Below, piece by piece: positions 41,154 through 51,400 of a DNA stretch of 64,000 bases. The stretch covers positions 806,001 through 870,000 of the forward strand of contig CAVQBD010000001.1 in the NCBI GenBank assembly GCA_963710645.1. Direction: 5' to 3'. Position numbers and translations under genes: made by a program. Positions within the stretch are counted from its first letter, which is position 1, and every line of letters begins with the position of its first letter. This DNA is from FEB-10 sp963710645. Its GTDB lineage: Bacteria; Acidobacteriota; Thermoanaerobaculia; Thermoanaerobaculales; Sulfomarinibacteraceae. The notes beneath the pieces were generated by a model, which searched no databases, was not told the DNA's origin, and was given only the letters and a program-made list of their open reading frames with translations.

Positions 41154-42167
41154 TCAGCCGGTGGTGGCGGGGGGTTGATCCTGACTTTTGAACCAATCAG
41201 CCAGCCGGCTGAACCCCTCATCGATGGAGATCTCCGGCCGGTATCCCAGGTCTCTTCGCGCGGCCGAGATGTCGTACCAGTGGGCCGTTGCCAGATTCCG
41301 TGCAATAAACCGGGTCATGGCCGGTTCACCCCGAAGCCGAAGAACAAAGTGAGAGATCTCCATCGCCCGGCCCGCAGCGACCGCGACAGCCAGCGGAAGC
41401 GTGCGCTCCTCGGGCGGCAGTCCGGCGGCGTGAAGGATCCCGTTGACGATCTCCTTGATCGGTCGCGGGTCACCGTTGGTGATGAAGTAGGCGCGTCCAG
41501 CGCAGGCCGCGTTGGGGACGAGCGCGTTGGCGGCCAAGAGATGGGCGTCCACTGCGTTGTCCACGTAGACCGTATCCACCAGATTCTGTCCATCGCCAAT
41601 GAAACGCAGCTTCCCCGCCTTCGCCCGGGCAACGATCCGGGGAACCAGATTGGTGTCGCCCGGCCCCCAGATCAAATGCGGCCGAATCGCCACTGTGGCC
41701 AGCGATGGGCTGTTGGCGGCGAGCACCGTCGCCTCGGCACGGGCCTTGGACCTTGGATAGGGTGACTCGAATTCCTCGGGGTAGCCGAGCGATTCATCGG
41801 CGCCCTCGATATCGGTTCCGCCATGAACGACACTGGGGGTGCTGGTGTAGACAAGCCGAGGGACCCCATGGCGAACCATGGAAGCCAGGACGTTTTCGGT
41901 ACCGACCACGTTGACCGCATAAAAATCGGCGTAGGGGCCCCACATCTGGACCTTGGCCGCCACGTGGAACACTGTGTCGCACCCCTCGACACATTCATCC
42001 ACGACCTCCGGATCACCGATGTCGCCGCGAATTGTCTCCACACCGAGCTTGTCCAGCTCAGGATAGCTGCCGCGTTGCAGGGCCCGGACCTCGTGTCCCA
42101 GCGCCACCAACCGGCGGGCGACGGCCCCGCCCAGGAATCCCCCACCGCCGGTGACCAAGGCCTTCAT
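41154..42167 (-). CDS. oleD: OleD, NAD(P)-dependent 2-alkyl-3-ketoalkanoate reductase
   Basis: 337-residue short-chain dehydrogenase of the extended/3beta-HSD type. It would reduce the beta-keto acid made by OleA to a beta-hydroxy acid. NAD(P)-binding GGGGFLGG opens the protein, and VGTENVLASMVRHGVPRLVYTSTPSVVHGG contains the catalytic Ser; PYPRSKARAE carries the YxxxK. The block RPHLIWGPGDTNLVPR and GDGQNLVDTVYVDNAVDAHLLA match OleD proteins. It is the last gene of an oleABCD set on the minus strand, 154 bp after oleC with a repeat in between. The start was set at MKALVTGG. Confidence 0.92.
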   Translation of the reverse strand: MKALVTGGGGFLGGAVARRLVALGHEVRALQRGSYPELDKLGVETIRGDIGDPEVVDECVEGCDTVFHVAAKVQMWGPYADFYAVNVVGTENVLASMVRHGVPRLVYTSTPSVVHGGTDIEGADESLGYPEEFESPYPRSKARAEATVLAANSPSLATVAIRPHLIWGPGDTNLVPRIVARAKAGKLRFIGDGQNLVDTVYVDNAVDAHLLAANALVPNAACAGRAYFITNGDPRPIKEIVNGILHAAGLPPEERTLPLAVAVAAGRAMEISHFVLRLRGEPAMTRFIARNLATAHWYDISAARRDLGYRPEISIDEGFSRLADWFKSQDQPPATTG

Positions 42168-42188
42168 GGGAGGTTCCCAATCTGAGCA

Positions 42189-42260
42189 CAAGACAGGATC
42201 CAGTGTTCAATCTTGAATCTTGAATTTTGAATATTGAAATCCGCCCGCCCCCGCCGGCTG
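42189..42260. repeat. AATCTTG/AATTTTG heptamers plus C-rich core between oleC and oleD
   Basis: Units AATCTTG, AATCTTG, AATTTTG and AATATTG run into CCGCCCGCCCCCGCC. It separates oleC from oleD by 154 bp in an otherwise compact cluster. Confidence 0.78.
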
Positions 42261-42321
42261 CTCGAGTCCAAATGGGCTGGGGGAAGTCGGAGCCCGGAAA
42301 CCGGAATTTGAAACCGACCCA

Positions 42322-43980
42322 TCACACCCTCAGCTTCTTGGAGGCCCAGTCGGCCAGCTGACCGCGGCCAATCTTGGCGTTGTGCCGTATGTCCACCGGA
42401 AACCCGGGATGGAAGAGCACCGTCCTGATCTGGTGGGTGTGTTCGAACCGACTGCCGATGTCGAGCAGTTCGGCGGTGATCACGTCCCGGTTCCGGGTGA
42501 CACCCGACTCCAGCTCCACGCACAACACCGGCCGAGCGGTATCGCCCTCGCCCACCCCCACCAGGGCGCTTCGAAACACCGCCGGATGGGTGTTGAAGAT
42601 CGCTTCTGCCGGCACCGTGTACAGGGTCTTTCCGAAGGCTGCGACCCGTTGTGATTTGCGGCCCACGAACCAGAGCCTGCCGTCGTCGTCGAGGTAGCCC
42701 AGGTCTCCCATTCGATGACGAATCTGACCGTTGGTGTCCTTGATCTTGCCGAGCCTGTTGTGTCGTTCCGCGTTGTAATAGGCGCTGGTCACCTGGGCGC
42801 CCTTGACGACGATCTCGCCGACTTTCCCGTCGCTCACGACAAGTTCCGGATCCCAGTTCTCGATTGGGTCGTCCGAAATCTCGATGACCTTCAGGTCGAT
42901 GCTCGGCACCGCTCGGCCGACGCAGACCCCCTCGCCGCGATCGGTTCGGGCTCCTGTCTCTTCGAGAATCTCCCGGCTCGATATGACCGCCACCGGCAAC
43001 GCCTCGGAGGCACCGTAGGGTGTCAGGATCCTGGCGTCGGGCGGCAGCATCCGAGAGAAACGCTCGATAACGCTCGGTGCCACCGGAGCTCCGGCGGAGA
43101 GGACCCTCTTCAGCGTCGGAAGGCGAATGTCGTGTTGTTCCCCGTATCGGCCGACGGTGTCCAACAACGCGGGCGAACCGAACATCATGGTGACACCAAA
43201 ATCCTCAATGGGTTCGATGATCTTCCTGGGATCCACCGCCGCCGGCCGGGTGAAATCCATGTCCGGGATGATTGTGGTCATCCCGAGGGCCGGGTCGAAG
43301 AGAGCGAACAGTGGAAAGGTGGGAAGATCCACCTCGCCGGGACCGAGATCGAACATTCGGCGGATCGCCTCGACCTGCGCCAGGAAGTTACCGTGCCGAT
43401 AGATGACGCCTTTGGGCGGTCCAGTGGATCCCGAGGTGAAGACGATCGCGGCCATCTCGTCGCTGGCCACGTCCGCGAGTTCCACGCCGCCGCGGCGTTG
43501 CCCCTTTTCCTCGATGTCTTGCAGGTTTGGGCCGCCCCAGGGTCCCCGGCGTCCCACGGTGACCAGCTGCTTGACGGTGGGCCTCCCCCAGCCGAAGACC
43601 GCACGGGCCACCTGGGCAGCGGGCACCCCGATAAACGCCTCGGGCTCGGCGTTGGCGATGCACGCCTTGAGGTGGTGACGACCGATGCCGGGATCAATGA
43701 GAATGGGCACCGCGCCGGCTTTGAACATGCCGAAGACCAGCGCAAATAGATCGAGCCCTGGTCTCACCATCAGCACCGTCCGAACCCCGCGTCCGATGCC
43801 GTGGGCTTCGAGTCCGCGGGCGATGTGGTCGGACATGGTGTCGAGCTGCCCATAGGTTAAATGGGTGTATGCCCGTCGGCCCGCCCGGTCCCGTCCGGCC
43901 GGTGCGGCGATGGCCATGGCATGGGGATGTTCGGCGGCGACCTTTGGTAGATACGCAGCGATGTTGGCCGGTGTGCTCAC
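42322..43980 (-). CDS. oleC: OleC, beta-lactone synthetase (AMP-dependent)
   Basis: 552-residue member of the acyl-adenylate superfamily. OleC activates the beta-hydroxy acid from OleD with ATP and closes it into a beta-lactone. The P-loop motif VFTSGSTGPPKGV is intact, with TPYGASEALPV and YLDDDGRLWFVGRKSQRVA near the C-terminus. The N-terminal block TPANIAAYLPKVAAEHPHAMA and GIGRGVRTVLMV are typical of OleC. It starts with GTG 16 bp after the oleB stop, so the two are one transcript. In actinobacteria OleB and OleC are often fused; here they are separate. Confidence 0.93.
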   Translation of the reverse strand: MSTPANIAAYLPKVAAEHPHAMAIAAPAGRDRAGRRAYTHLTYGQLDTMSDHIARGLEAHGIGRGVRTVLMVRPGLDLFALVFGMFKAGAVPILIDPGIGRHHLKACIANAEPEAFIGVPAAQVARAVFGWGRPTVKQLVTVGRRGPWGGPNLQDIEEKGQRRGGVELADVASDEMAAIVFTSGSTGPPKGVIYRHGNFLAQVEAIRRMFDLGPGEVDLPTFPLFALFDPALGMTTIIPDMDFTRPAAVDPRKIIEPIEDFGVTMMFGSPALLDTVGRYGEQHDIRLPTLKRVLSAGAPVAPSVIERFSRMLPPDARILTPYGASEALPVAVISSREILEETGARTDRGEGVCVGRAVPSIDLKVIEISDDPIENWDPELVVSDGKVGEIVVKGAQVTSAYYNAERHNRLGKIKDTNGQIRHRMGDLGYLDDDGRLWFVGRKSQRVAAFGKTLYTVPAEAIFNTHPAVFRSALVGVGEGDTARPVLCVELESGVTRNRDVITAELLDIGSRFEHTHQIRTVLFHPGFPVDIRHNAKIGRGQLADWASKKLRV

Positions 43981-43996
43981 GATGAGGCTGAGTCTA

Positions 43997-44917
43997 TCAT
44001 TCAGACGTGGCGGCATTCTCGCCATCCCCATCGATCGTGGGATGCGCGAGAAAATGCTTGATCAGAGGAACGATTTCTTCCCCTGCATCCTCGAGGATGT
44101 AGTGGCCGCAGTCGGGATATTCGTGGACCTCGGCCGAGGGGTAGATCGTCCGCCACTGGGCCAGGAAGTGGTGGTCGAAGACGAAGTCTCTGAGACCCCA
44201 GCAGATGAGAATCGGTCGGTCCTCGAACAGTGGCAGAGCCGCAGTGGTGCGACTGATCGTGTCGTAGGCCGGGTCCGTGGGCTCGAGCGGAATGTCCTGG
44301 ACGAAACGCAGGGTCGCGATCCTCCGCTGCCAGCTGTCATATGGAGCGCAGTATGCGTCTCTCACCGCCTTGGAAAGGGACCGTCGGGTGCATGCCAGGT
44401 GGGTTGCTCCCCGCGCAAAGGCATTGAGCCCCCGGACCATCACCGCGCCCACGCCGGTGTCGCGGACCAGACTGAGCTGCCAGGGCATTTTCTTGTCGGA
44501 TGGCAGGTGGAAGGCTGCGGTGTTGAGGATCACCAGACGTCGGACCCGTTCAGAATGCCGGGCCGCCCACCCCATTCCAATGGCGCCGCCCCAGTCATGG
44601 ACCACCAGATCCACCAAGTCGAGGCCGAGGTGATCCAACAACGATTCCAGGTCGTCAATACGGCGGGCCAAGGTGTAGTCGTAGGCCTTGTCCGACGGGG
44701 CATCGGAAAGCCCACAACCCACGTGGTCGGGCACCACCACACGATGCTCGTCGCTCAGCCCACGCACCAGATCGCGGTAGTAGAAGGACCAGGTGGGATT
44801 GCCGTGGACGCAGACCACAGGAGGACCGGATCCCTCATCGAGGTAGTGCATCCGGTATCCGCCAAGATCCAGGTACCTGCCATCGAATGGGTAGAGTTCA
44901 CGAGGAATTGGTTTCAT
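43997..44917 (-). CDS. oleB: OleB, beta-lactone decarboxylase (alpha/beta hydrolase)
   Basis: 306-residue haloalkane-dehalogenase-like hydrolase. OleB removes CO2 from the beta-lactone to give a cis-olefin. The oxyanion region VCVHGNPTWSFYYR and nucleophile Asp in VVHDWGGAIG are as expected, and YPDCGHYILEDAGEE holds the catalytic His. The opening IPRELYPFDGRYLDLGGYRMHYLDEG is characteristic of OleB. The ATG at 44917 lies inside or at the edge of an AATT-type repeat array. It is flanked by oleA and oleC on the same strand. Confidence 0.92.
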   Translation of the reverse strand: MKPIPRELYPFDGRYLDLGGYRMHYLDEGSGPPVVCVHGNPTWSFYYRDLVRGLSDEHRVVVPDHVGCGLSDAPSDKAYDYTLARRIDDLESLLDHLGLDLVDLVVHDWGGAIGMGWAARHSERVRRLVILNTAAFHLPSDKKMPWQLSLVRDTGVGAVMVRGLNAFARGATHLACTRRSLSKAVRDAYCAPYDSWQRRIATLRFVQDIPLEPTDPAYDTISRTTAALPLFEDRPILICWGLRDFVFDHHFLAQWRTIYPSAEVHEYPDCGHYILEDAGEEIVPLIKHFLAHPTIDGDGENAATSE

Positions 44918-44921
44918 GAAG

Positions 44922-45037
44922 AAATTCTCAATTCTCAATTCTCAATTTTGAATGACCCCCCTCCCCTCCCGCAAGATTTGGGGCGGGTGGGTGGGAACTG
45001 AAAATCGAGAATTGAGAATTCAACATTCAAAATTTTG
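44922..45037. repeat. Composite inverted repeat between oleA and oleB
   Basis: AATTCTC-type heptamers and the C-rich core ACCCCCCTCCCCTCCCG (44954-44970) are mirrored by GGGGCGGGTGGGTGGG (44980-44995) and AATTGAG/AATTCAA units. The block runs from just before the oleB start to the oleA stop (TAA at 45041). It could form a strong hairpin that reduces read-through within the cluster. Confidence 0.82.
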
Positions 45038-45040
45038 GAA

Positions 45041-46057
45041 TTACCAGACAATTTCGGCCATCGTGCAATTGATGCCGCTGCCGATGCCCATCAGCGCGAC
45101 CCGGTCGCCGGCCTTTGCAATGCCCTCGTCTCCCATTTTGGCGAGAACGATGGCAATCCCGGCGGGCCCGATGTTGCCGTAGTTCGGATAGAGCCGGTAG
45201 ACCTTGCCCATGTCGAGCCCGAGCATGCCGACAATCTTTTCGGCGTGGCCCTTGCTCACCTGGTGCTGGACATAGTGGTCGTGGGTATCCAGCGTCCACC
45301 CCAACCGAGACTCGGCGAGCTTCCACGTCCGTGCGGCCAACTGGAGGCCGGCAATGGTGAGGGCCTGGGTGTCGGTCACCATGTGGTCCATGTTGCCGCA
45401 GCAGAGTTTGCAGGCGCTGGCGTCGGCCAGGGTCACCCCCCCCAGATAACGGTGGCCCTTTGGCGCGAGATCCGATCGGGCGAGGACCATGGCCGCGGCG
45501 CCGGAGCCGAGGGTCAGGCTTGCAAAATTGTTGCGGAAGGTGAGCTCGTCCATGCCGTCATCCAGCATCAGCGGGATGGTGTTTTCAATCAGGGGCCGGC
45601 TGCTCTCGGCGTCGACCACGACTCCGTACTCAACCTGACCGCGCTCGATCATGTTGCCAACGACATCCATCCCGTTGATGAAACCGAGACAGGCATTGCT
45701 GACATCGAAGTTGAGGCAGGTGTCCGGCAGACCCAGGCCGTGGTGAACGGCGCACGCGGTGGACGGTTCGAGATAATCCCGAGACACCGACGTGTTCACC
45801 AAAACACCCACCATGGCGCGGTCGATGCCCGACGATTCGATGGCCTTTTCGCCGGCCAGAGTTGCCGGCTCGCTCGGCGTCGTGTCGGGATCCCACAGCC
45901 TTCGTTCAATGATCCCCGAGAGCTCCCGCAGCAGATCAGGTCGCACGCCGAGACGCTTGGTCGTTGGAGCAAGCTCCGCTTCGATGGCCTCGGAGGTCAG
46001 CACGTTGGGTGCATCGACCTGCTCGACGGACAGGATGGACACGTTGTCGAACTTCAT
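45041..46057 (-). CDS. oleA: OleA, thiolase-family acyl-CoA condensing enzyme
   Basis: 338-residue thiolase-fold enzyme that joins two fatty acyl-CoAs head to head to give a 2-alkyl-3-ketoalkanoate, the first step of long-chain olefin synthesis. The catalytic Cys (about residue 123) is in SNACLGFINGMD, the activating Glu in TSVSRDYLEPSTA, His in YVQHQVSKGHAEK and Asn in NYGNIGPA. The C-terminus LMGIGSGINCTMAEIVW is diagnostic for OleA over FabH. Its length equals that of known OleA proteins. The start MKFDNVSIL at 46057 is chosen by homology and an upstream GAAGGGG; the frame is open further upstream. Confidence 0.95.
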   Translation of the reverse strand: MKFDNVSILSVEQVDAPNVLTSEAIEAELAPTTKRLGVRPDLLRELSGIIERRLWDPDTTPSEPATLAGEKAIESSGIDRAMVGVLVNTSVSRDYLEPSTACAVHHGLGLPDTCLNFDVSNACLGFINGMDVVGNMIERGQVEYGVVVDAESSRPLIENTIPLMLDDGMDELTFRNNFASLTLGSGAAAMVLARSDLAPKGHRYLGGVTLADASACKLCCGNMDHMVTDTQALTIAGLQLAARTWKLAESRLGWTLDTHDHYVQHQVSKGHAEKIVGMLGLDMGKVYRLYPNYGNIGPAGIAIVLAKMGDEGIAKAGDRVALMGIGSGINCTMAEIVW

Positions 46058-46203
46058 CTGAATTCGGCCCCTTCTCATGGTGGTCCGCGGCGGCGGTTGG
46101 CCCGAGGCCGACTGTGAAAAACGGCGCGAACCGCCGAGGAGGGTACCACCCGCCTGCTGCTCGAAAAAGCCGAGATGCGGCAAAAAGTCCGGCCGATAGC
46201 GGG

Positions 46204-47529
46204 TCAGACCGTGATATCCGCCCACTTCCGGCCCCGCCACATTGCGACGAAGACACCGCTCTGGGCGACCCTGTAGGTCACGTGCGCGATCCACACCGCG
46301 GTCATCCCACCGCCAACCATGGGGCCGATCACCCAGGCAGCGGGGAGAAAAAGGAGCCACTGCAGGGACACAGTCACGATCATGGTTTGACGGGCGGCCC
46401 CGGCACCGAGAAGCGAATTCATGAGGACCATCCCGACGGTGTCCAAAACCATGGTGGCTGCCAGGATTCGCAGTGGCAGCCGAGCGAGGCCAAGGGTGAC
46501 GGCATCATGCAGAAAAAGTCGCAACAGGACATCAGGAAAGAGCAGGCCGACGCTCGAGATGGCCCCGACCAGGATCACGGCGATCTTCACCACGTCCCAC
46601 CCCCACCGGTAGGCACCCTCTCGATCCCCCTGTCCGAGCGACTGGCCCACCAGGGATGCGGAAGCCATTCCGAATCCCAGGCCGGGAAGAATCGCCACCA
46701 GGAGCAACTGGACGAGGACGTTTGAGGCCGCCAATTCGTTGGTCCCGATACGTCCCAGGATCCAGAAGAAGGCGGTCATGCCCGCGGCGAAGAAGAACTG
46801 TTGGATGCCCGCGGGTACCGACAGACGGAGCATAGTGAGAATGGTCTGGCGATCGGGCAGACCCGCCAAGAATCCGTTGGGTCGGGCGATCTTTATTCCC
46901 TGGACGAAGTACATCGCGGCGCCGGCGGCGGTGGCGATGGCCGAGCCGATGCCGGCACCGGCACAACCCATCTCCGGGAATCCCAGGTGTCCGAAGATCA
47001 AGAGCCAGTTGAGGATCAGGTTGACGGCATGCATGACGATCAGGGTCCGCATGTAGATCTTGGACAGACCGACCCCGTTCCAGTAGCCGCGAAAAGCGAA
47101 GTTCATTCCGAGCGCCGTCATGGCCACCAGCCGGGCCTGCAGGTAGGGTACGCCCTGAGCGATAACCTCGGGATCATCCACCAGGAAGGGGAAGAGGCTC
47201 GGCGCCTTGATGACGAGGAGGATCGACCACGGGACTCCAATGATCACGGCCAGCAAGAGCCCGCCGTTGAGAGGAACGGCCGCCTTGTTTTTTCGGCCCT
47301 CCCCAATCCGTCGGGACGCCATGGCCTGAACCCCGGCCGACAGACCCATGATGAAGGCTGCGGCCATGAAATTGGCGAAGCTGCCCATTCCAACGGCCGC
47401 CAACGGCGCAGCTCCGAGCATCCCTACCATCGCCGTGTCCACCAGGTTGAGGACGTTCTGTGAAGCCATGCCGCCGATGATCGGCAGTGCCAGGCTCAGA
47501 ATCGTGCGGCGCCTTTCAGCAGTTGTCAT
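46204..47529 (-). CDS. MATE-family efflux transporter
   Basis: 441-residue inner-membrane cation antiporter with 12 predicted helices in two halves. Typical MATE motifs include LALPIIGGMASQNVLNLVDTAMVG at the start and GLGFGMASASLVGQSLGQGDREGA in the second half. It would export organic cations or drugs in exchange for Na+ or H+. It lies 146 bp upstream of oleA on the same strand; a link to olefin metabolism is possible but not shown. Confidence 0.93.
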   Translation of the reverse strand: MTTAERRRTILSLALPIIGGMASQNVLNLVDTAMVGMLGAAPLAAVGMGSFANFMAAAFIMGLSAGVQAMASRRIGEGRKNKAAVPLNGGLLLAVIIGVPWSILLVIKAPSLFPFLVDDPEVIAQGVPYLQARLVAMTALGMNFAFRGYWNGVGLSKIYMRTLIVMHAVNLILNWLLIFGHLGFPEMGCAGAGIGSAIATAAGAAMYFVQGIKIARPNGFLAGLPDRQTILTMLRLSVPAGIQQFFFAAGMTAFFWILGRIGTNELAASNVLVQLLLVAILPGLGFGMASASLVGQSLGQGDREGAYRWGWDVVKIAVILVGAISSVGLLFPDVLLRLFLHDAVTLGLARLPLRILAATMVLDTVGMVLMNSLLGAGAARQTMIVTVSLQWLLFLPAAWVIGPMVGGGMTAVWIAHVTYRVAQSGVFVAMWRGRKWADITV

Positions 47530-47644
47530 GTGGGTCCGTCATCGGAGGCGCAGCCTAACGGGTCTCGTCTTTGAAATCCAGCGATGGGTGAAAGGGGCCC
47601 ACCTATGCCACAATGTTGCGGTGTGATCGCCACTGGAGGTCCGA

Positions 47645-48466
47645 ATGAAACGAAACAAACCCCTTTTTGTCGCCGTGATGACGGCTATGGTGTGCGCACC
47701 ATGTCTTTGGTCCCAGGAATCCGCCCCGGTCAAACCGCGACACGGCGGCCAGAGAATGACAGTGGACACAAGTGTGTCCGATCAATCAACCGCGGTGATG
47801 GATCGCGCGCTCATCGAGATCGTGGCGTGGCGCACTACTGCGGCAGAACAGATTCTGGCCAGCGCGAAAACAAAATACGCCGGTACCTCGGGTTACCAGA
47901 CCGCTCTTGGCATGCTCAATTTCAATCAGAAGAAGCTCTCCGATGCAGTGGGACTGCTGACCGACGCAAGCGCCCTGGACCCACAGGATCCGGCCGCGCC
48001 CTATTACCGGGGCGGGGTCCTGGCGGTGCAGAAAAAATACGATGCCGCCGACGACGCGTGGAGGATGGCCCGCGACCGCGCAAAGGCGAAGGTCTCCGCC
48101 AATCCAAAGGACGCCAGGTCACAGTACTACCTGGGTGCCGCCCGTGTCCGACTGAAGGACTCGACAGCGGCCCGTACGGCCCTCGGAGCGGCTGCAACCC
48201 AGGGATTCGATCCGCGCATGGTGAATCTCCAGCTCGGACTCGCCCACGTGCTCGACAAAAACTGGAACGCGGCGAAGACCGCCCTCGATGCGGTGATCGA
48301 GGCAGACAACCGTTTCGCGCCGGCCTTTTTCTACCGCGGGATCGTCTGGTCAAAGCTGGGACGCAACGACAAGATGGCCGAGGACCTTGAGGAGTTTCTG
48401 CTGCTCGCTCCCGCGTCGCCCGACGCGGAGACGGCAAGCGTCCTGCTGTCCGGATACCACGGTTGA
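47645..48466 (+). CDS. Exported TPR-repeat protein
   Basis: 273-residue protein with an N-terminal signal sequence (LFVAVMTAMVCAPCLWSQ) and about four TPR-like helix pairs (YQTALGMLNFNQKKLSDAVGLL, PYYRGGVLAVQKKYDAADDA, SQYYLGAARVRLKDSTAARTAL, FFYRGIVWSKLGRNDKMAEDL). It likely acts as a periplasmic protein-interaction scaffold. GGAGG lies 6 nt before the ATG, and CACAAT about 35 bp upstream is a candidate -10. It is convergent with the TamB-TamA gene and ends 4 bp from that gene's stop. Confidence 0.85.
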   Translation: MKRNKPLFVAVMTAMVCAPCLWSQESAPVKPRHGGQRMTVDTSVSDQSTAVMDRALIEIVAWRTTAAEQILASAKTKYAGTSGYQTALGMLNFNQKKLSDAVGLLTDASALDPQDPAAPYYRGGVLAVQKKYDAADDAWRMARDRAKAKVSANPKDARSQYYLGAARVRLKDSTAARTALGAAATQGFDPRMVNLQLGLAHVLDKNWNAAKTALDAVIEADNRFAPAFFYRGIVWSKLGRNDKMAEDLEEFLLLAPASPDAETASVLLSGYHG

Positions 48467-48470
48467 TCGG

Positions 48471-51400
48471 CTAGAAAGGCGTTCCGATTCCGACGTAGTA
48501 CTTCGGTCCGGGCGAGCTGATATTGAGGTTTGACACCGGCCACGCCACGTCCGCCCAGAGCGGTCCGACGGGTGTCGAAAACCGAAGCCCGAGACCCGCG
48601 CCGATGGAGAATTTAAAGGAGGCGTCGCTCCAGGTCTCCCAAACCTGGCCCACATCGGCGAAGACCGCGAGCCTGAGCGGTCCCCATACCGGCACCCTGA
48701 GCTCCTCGTTGAGCACGAAGAGGGCACCGCCACCGGTGGGGGCCGGGTTGCCGTTACCGTCGATTCTGAAGGGTCCGATGGAGTCCAGGTCGAAGCCGCG
48801 GACCGAGGCCTGGCCGCCGGCGTAGAACTTCCGGACCGACGCCAACCTCGAATCTCCAAGTGCTTCTGCAGCACCCGATCGCAGGGCCTGAGACCAGGTC
48901 CAACCGTCCCGAGGAGCGATGGCCGCCGATCCGGTCAACACCAGCCTCAGATCGTCGAAGTCCGAACCGAGCTCCGGTGTGTTGTGGCTGAAATCCACCG
49001 CCGCCAACCATCCTGATCTCGGATCGAAGGGGTTGTCTAGGTGGTCGAGTCTGAATTGGGTGCCCACGATTGCTTCCCGCGTGGTGATGGGAAACAAGTC
49101 CAGAGGATCGAATCTGGGGTCCTTGACGTCCTGTTCGGTCTCGGTGAATTGAAGGTAGCCTCGAACCGATGTGAACCTGCCGATGGAGTAGGTCGTTTCC
49201 ACGCCGGCGCCGATGCGTTCCTCGGTGCGCTCGTCCGGGTAATCCCTGGAGTCCCCGTCATACCAGAGGAGATTCGCCACCGACGACCAGCGCCCCCCAG
49301 GCAGCGGCGGCAGCGAGAGGTAGAGAGTTGCCTGTTGTTGAATCTCCTCCCACTGTCCACGAAAGCTGATGCCGGCTCCACGGCCGAGCAGCCCATCGTC
49401 GCGGAAGCCGAACTGCAGTCGGGCACCCCGCTCACTACTCCAGCCTGCACCCGCCTCCACAGTCCAGCGAGGCTTCTCGATGACGTCGATCTCGAGATCG
49501 ACCTGATCCGGTCCCACCTGGGTGGAGCGAAATCTCGCCTGGTCCACGGGCGAGAAGAATGCCGTGTCGATGGCGCTCTGGTCGACATTTTCCGGAGTCA
49601 CCGTGTCGCCCGGTTGGACATCGAGGCCGTTGACAATCACCGACTCTCGGATATGTCGCAAGCCTCCCACTTGGACCTCGCGTAATGTTCGTTGACGTCT
49701 TGGTTGGACGTCGACGGTCAGGACCCACTCCCCGTCGTCGGATTCGGAGATCGCCGACTCCACGGTGACCTCCGAATAGCCCGCCGCACGGTACTGAGAT
49801 CGCAACCGGCCGAAAGCCCGATCCAGTTCCCGACGGGCGAGAGGCATGCCCTGTTCCAGCCCTGGGATTCCGCCGGTGGCAAGATCGAGTGGATCCTCGC
49901 CGGTCACCACGACCCGGCCGAGACGATTCGGCTCGCCCGGCTCGATCCGGAGATGGACAATGTGGCTCGGGTCGTTCACCGTCACCCAGAGATCATCGAG
50001 CCGGGCTTCCGGATAACCCTCGAGCGCCATCAAGCGTTCCACGACCCTTTTCGCCCGGTCCGGGTCCTGAGAAATCTGGGCGAGTTCAACCGGCGCTCCG
50101 AGGAAGGTCTGGATGGTCCTTTCGATGTCCTCGGGCACCCCTTCCACCACCGGACCCACAAGAGCCACGGCCTGGCCGCGATCGCTGTCGATCACTATGA
50201 GATCATCCTGCCGTTCAACCGTCACGGTAGCCTGGGGGAACCCCTCGCCGAGAAAGTGACGCCGGATCGTCCGACTCATCTCTCGGAGAGATCGGGTTTC
50301 GAGCGGATCGGGCAGGAACTGGCCGACGGCTGCGCGCTGCACGTGCTCGGGGGGAATATCGCCCTGGAATCTGAAGTCTTGTCTTGGACCGAGCTCTGAT
50401 GAAAAAACGAGGACCGGCAGTCGTTCGTCGCCCACAGATTCGGCCGTGACGCGGGCTCTGGGGTATCCGGCAGACGCCAACTCGGCCTCCAGATTGAGAC
50501 CCGCCGCGAACAGCAGGAATGGATCATAGGGTTCGCCCCTGCGGAGACCGGTGGCCTTCTTCAGCCGCCGCGTGCTGAGCGGCCAGTCCCCCTCCATCTT
50601 GATCCGCTGAATGATCGGTTCGTCGTCCGAGGGTTTTGTCCCGCCCCATCGGTATCGCTCGATGGCGTTGAAGCCAGCGTCGTCATCCACGGTCCGGCTA
50701 TATCCCTGGAGGGCGAGGCCCGGGAGGCCGCGGAGATTCCATAACTGGAGCATTGTGGTCTGGTTTTGGACGTCGCTGAGATCGGTTGTGAAGAACAGAG
50801 CGACGGTCCTCGACAGGCGTGTTCCGGCGGTGAAGGCTGATGCGGCGTCGGTCTGAGTTTCAAAGGCGATTTCCGCCGGTCGCAGGGTGGTGTTTTCCAT
50901 CCCCAGAACTGACCCGAGCCCACGGGCCAGACCCTCGGCGGCCAGGGTCTGTGTATCAACGCCGGAGCCTCCGTCGCCGATCAGGCTGCCGCTGTTCAGT
51001 GATTCCGGGATGATCTCGATGGAAGGATCGGTGTCGGGGTTGCCGGTGAAGTCCACCTGGGCGCTGCGGATGGTGACTGTCTGCCCCGGCAGGTTGACCG
51101 TGCCGCCCGGCGCCAACCGAAGGCCGCCGGTGAGGACTGGCCGGTCCGCGGTTCCGCCGACTTCCAACAGCCCCCAGGTCGCGTCGAAATTTCCGAGATT
51201 GTTGTTCACCCGGACTCCACCGTAGCCGCGGACCTGAAGGTCGAGGGCGATGTCCGCCAAAATCTCGTTGCTTTCGGTTTCGGTGACCGATGTCCCCATG
51301 AACGCCTCGGTCAGGTTGAATGTCCGTTCCCACAATCCGGCATTGAGGTCGAGTTCACCGACCACCAGTGCTGCGTGTTCCCGGCTCGGTTCCACCGCGA

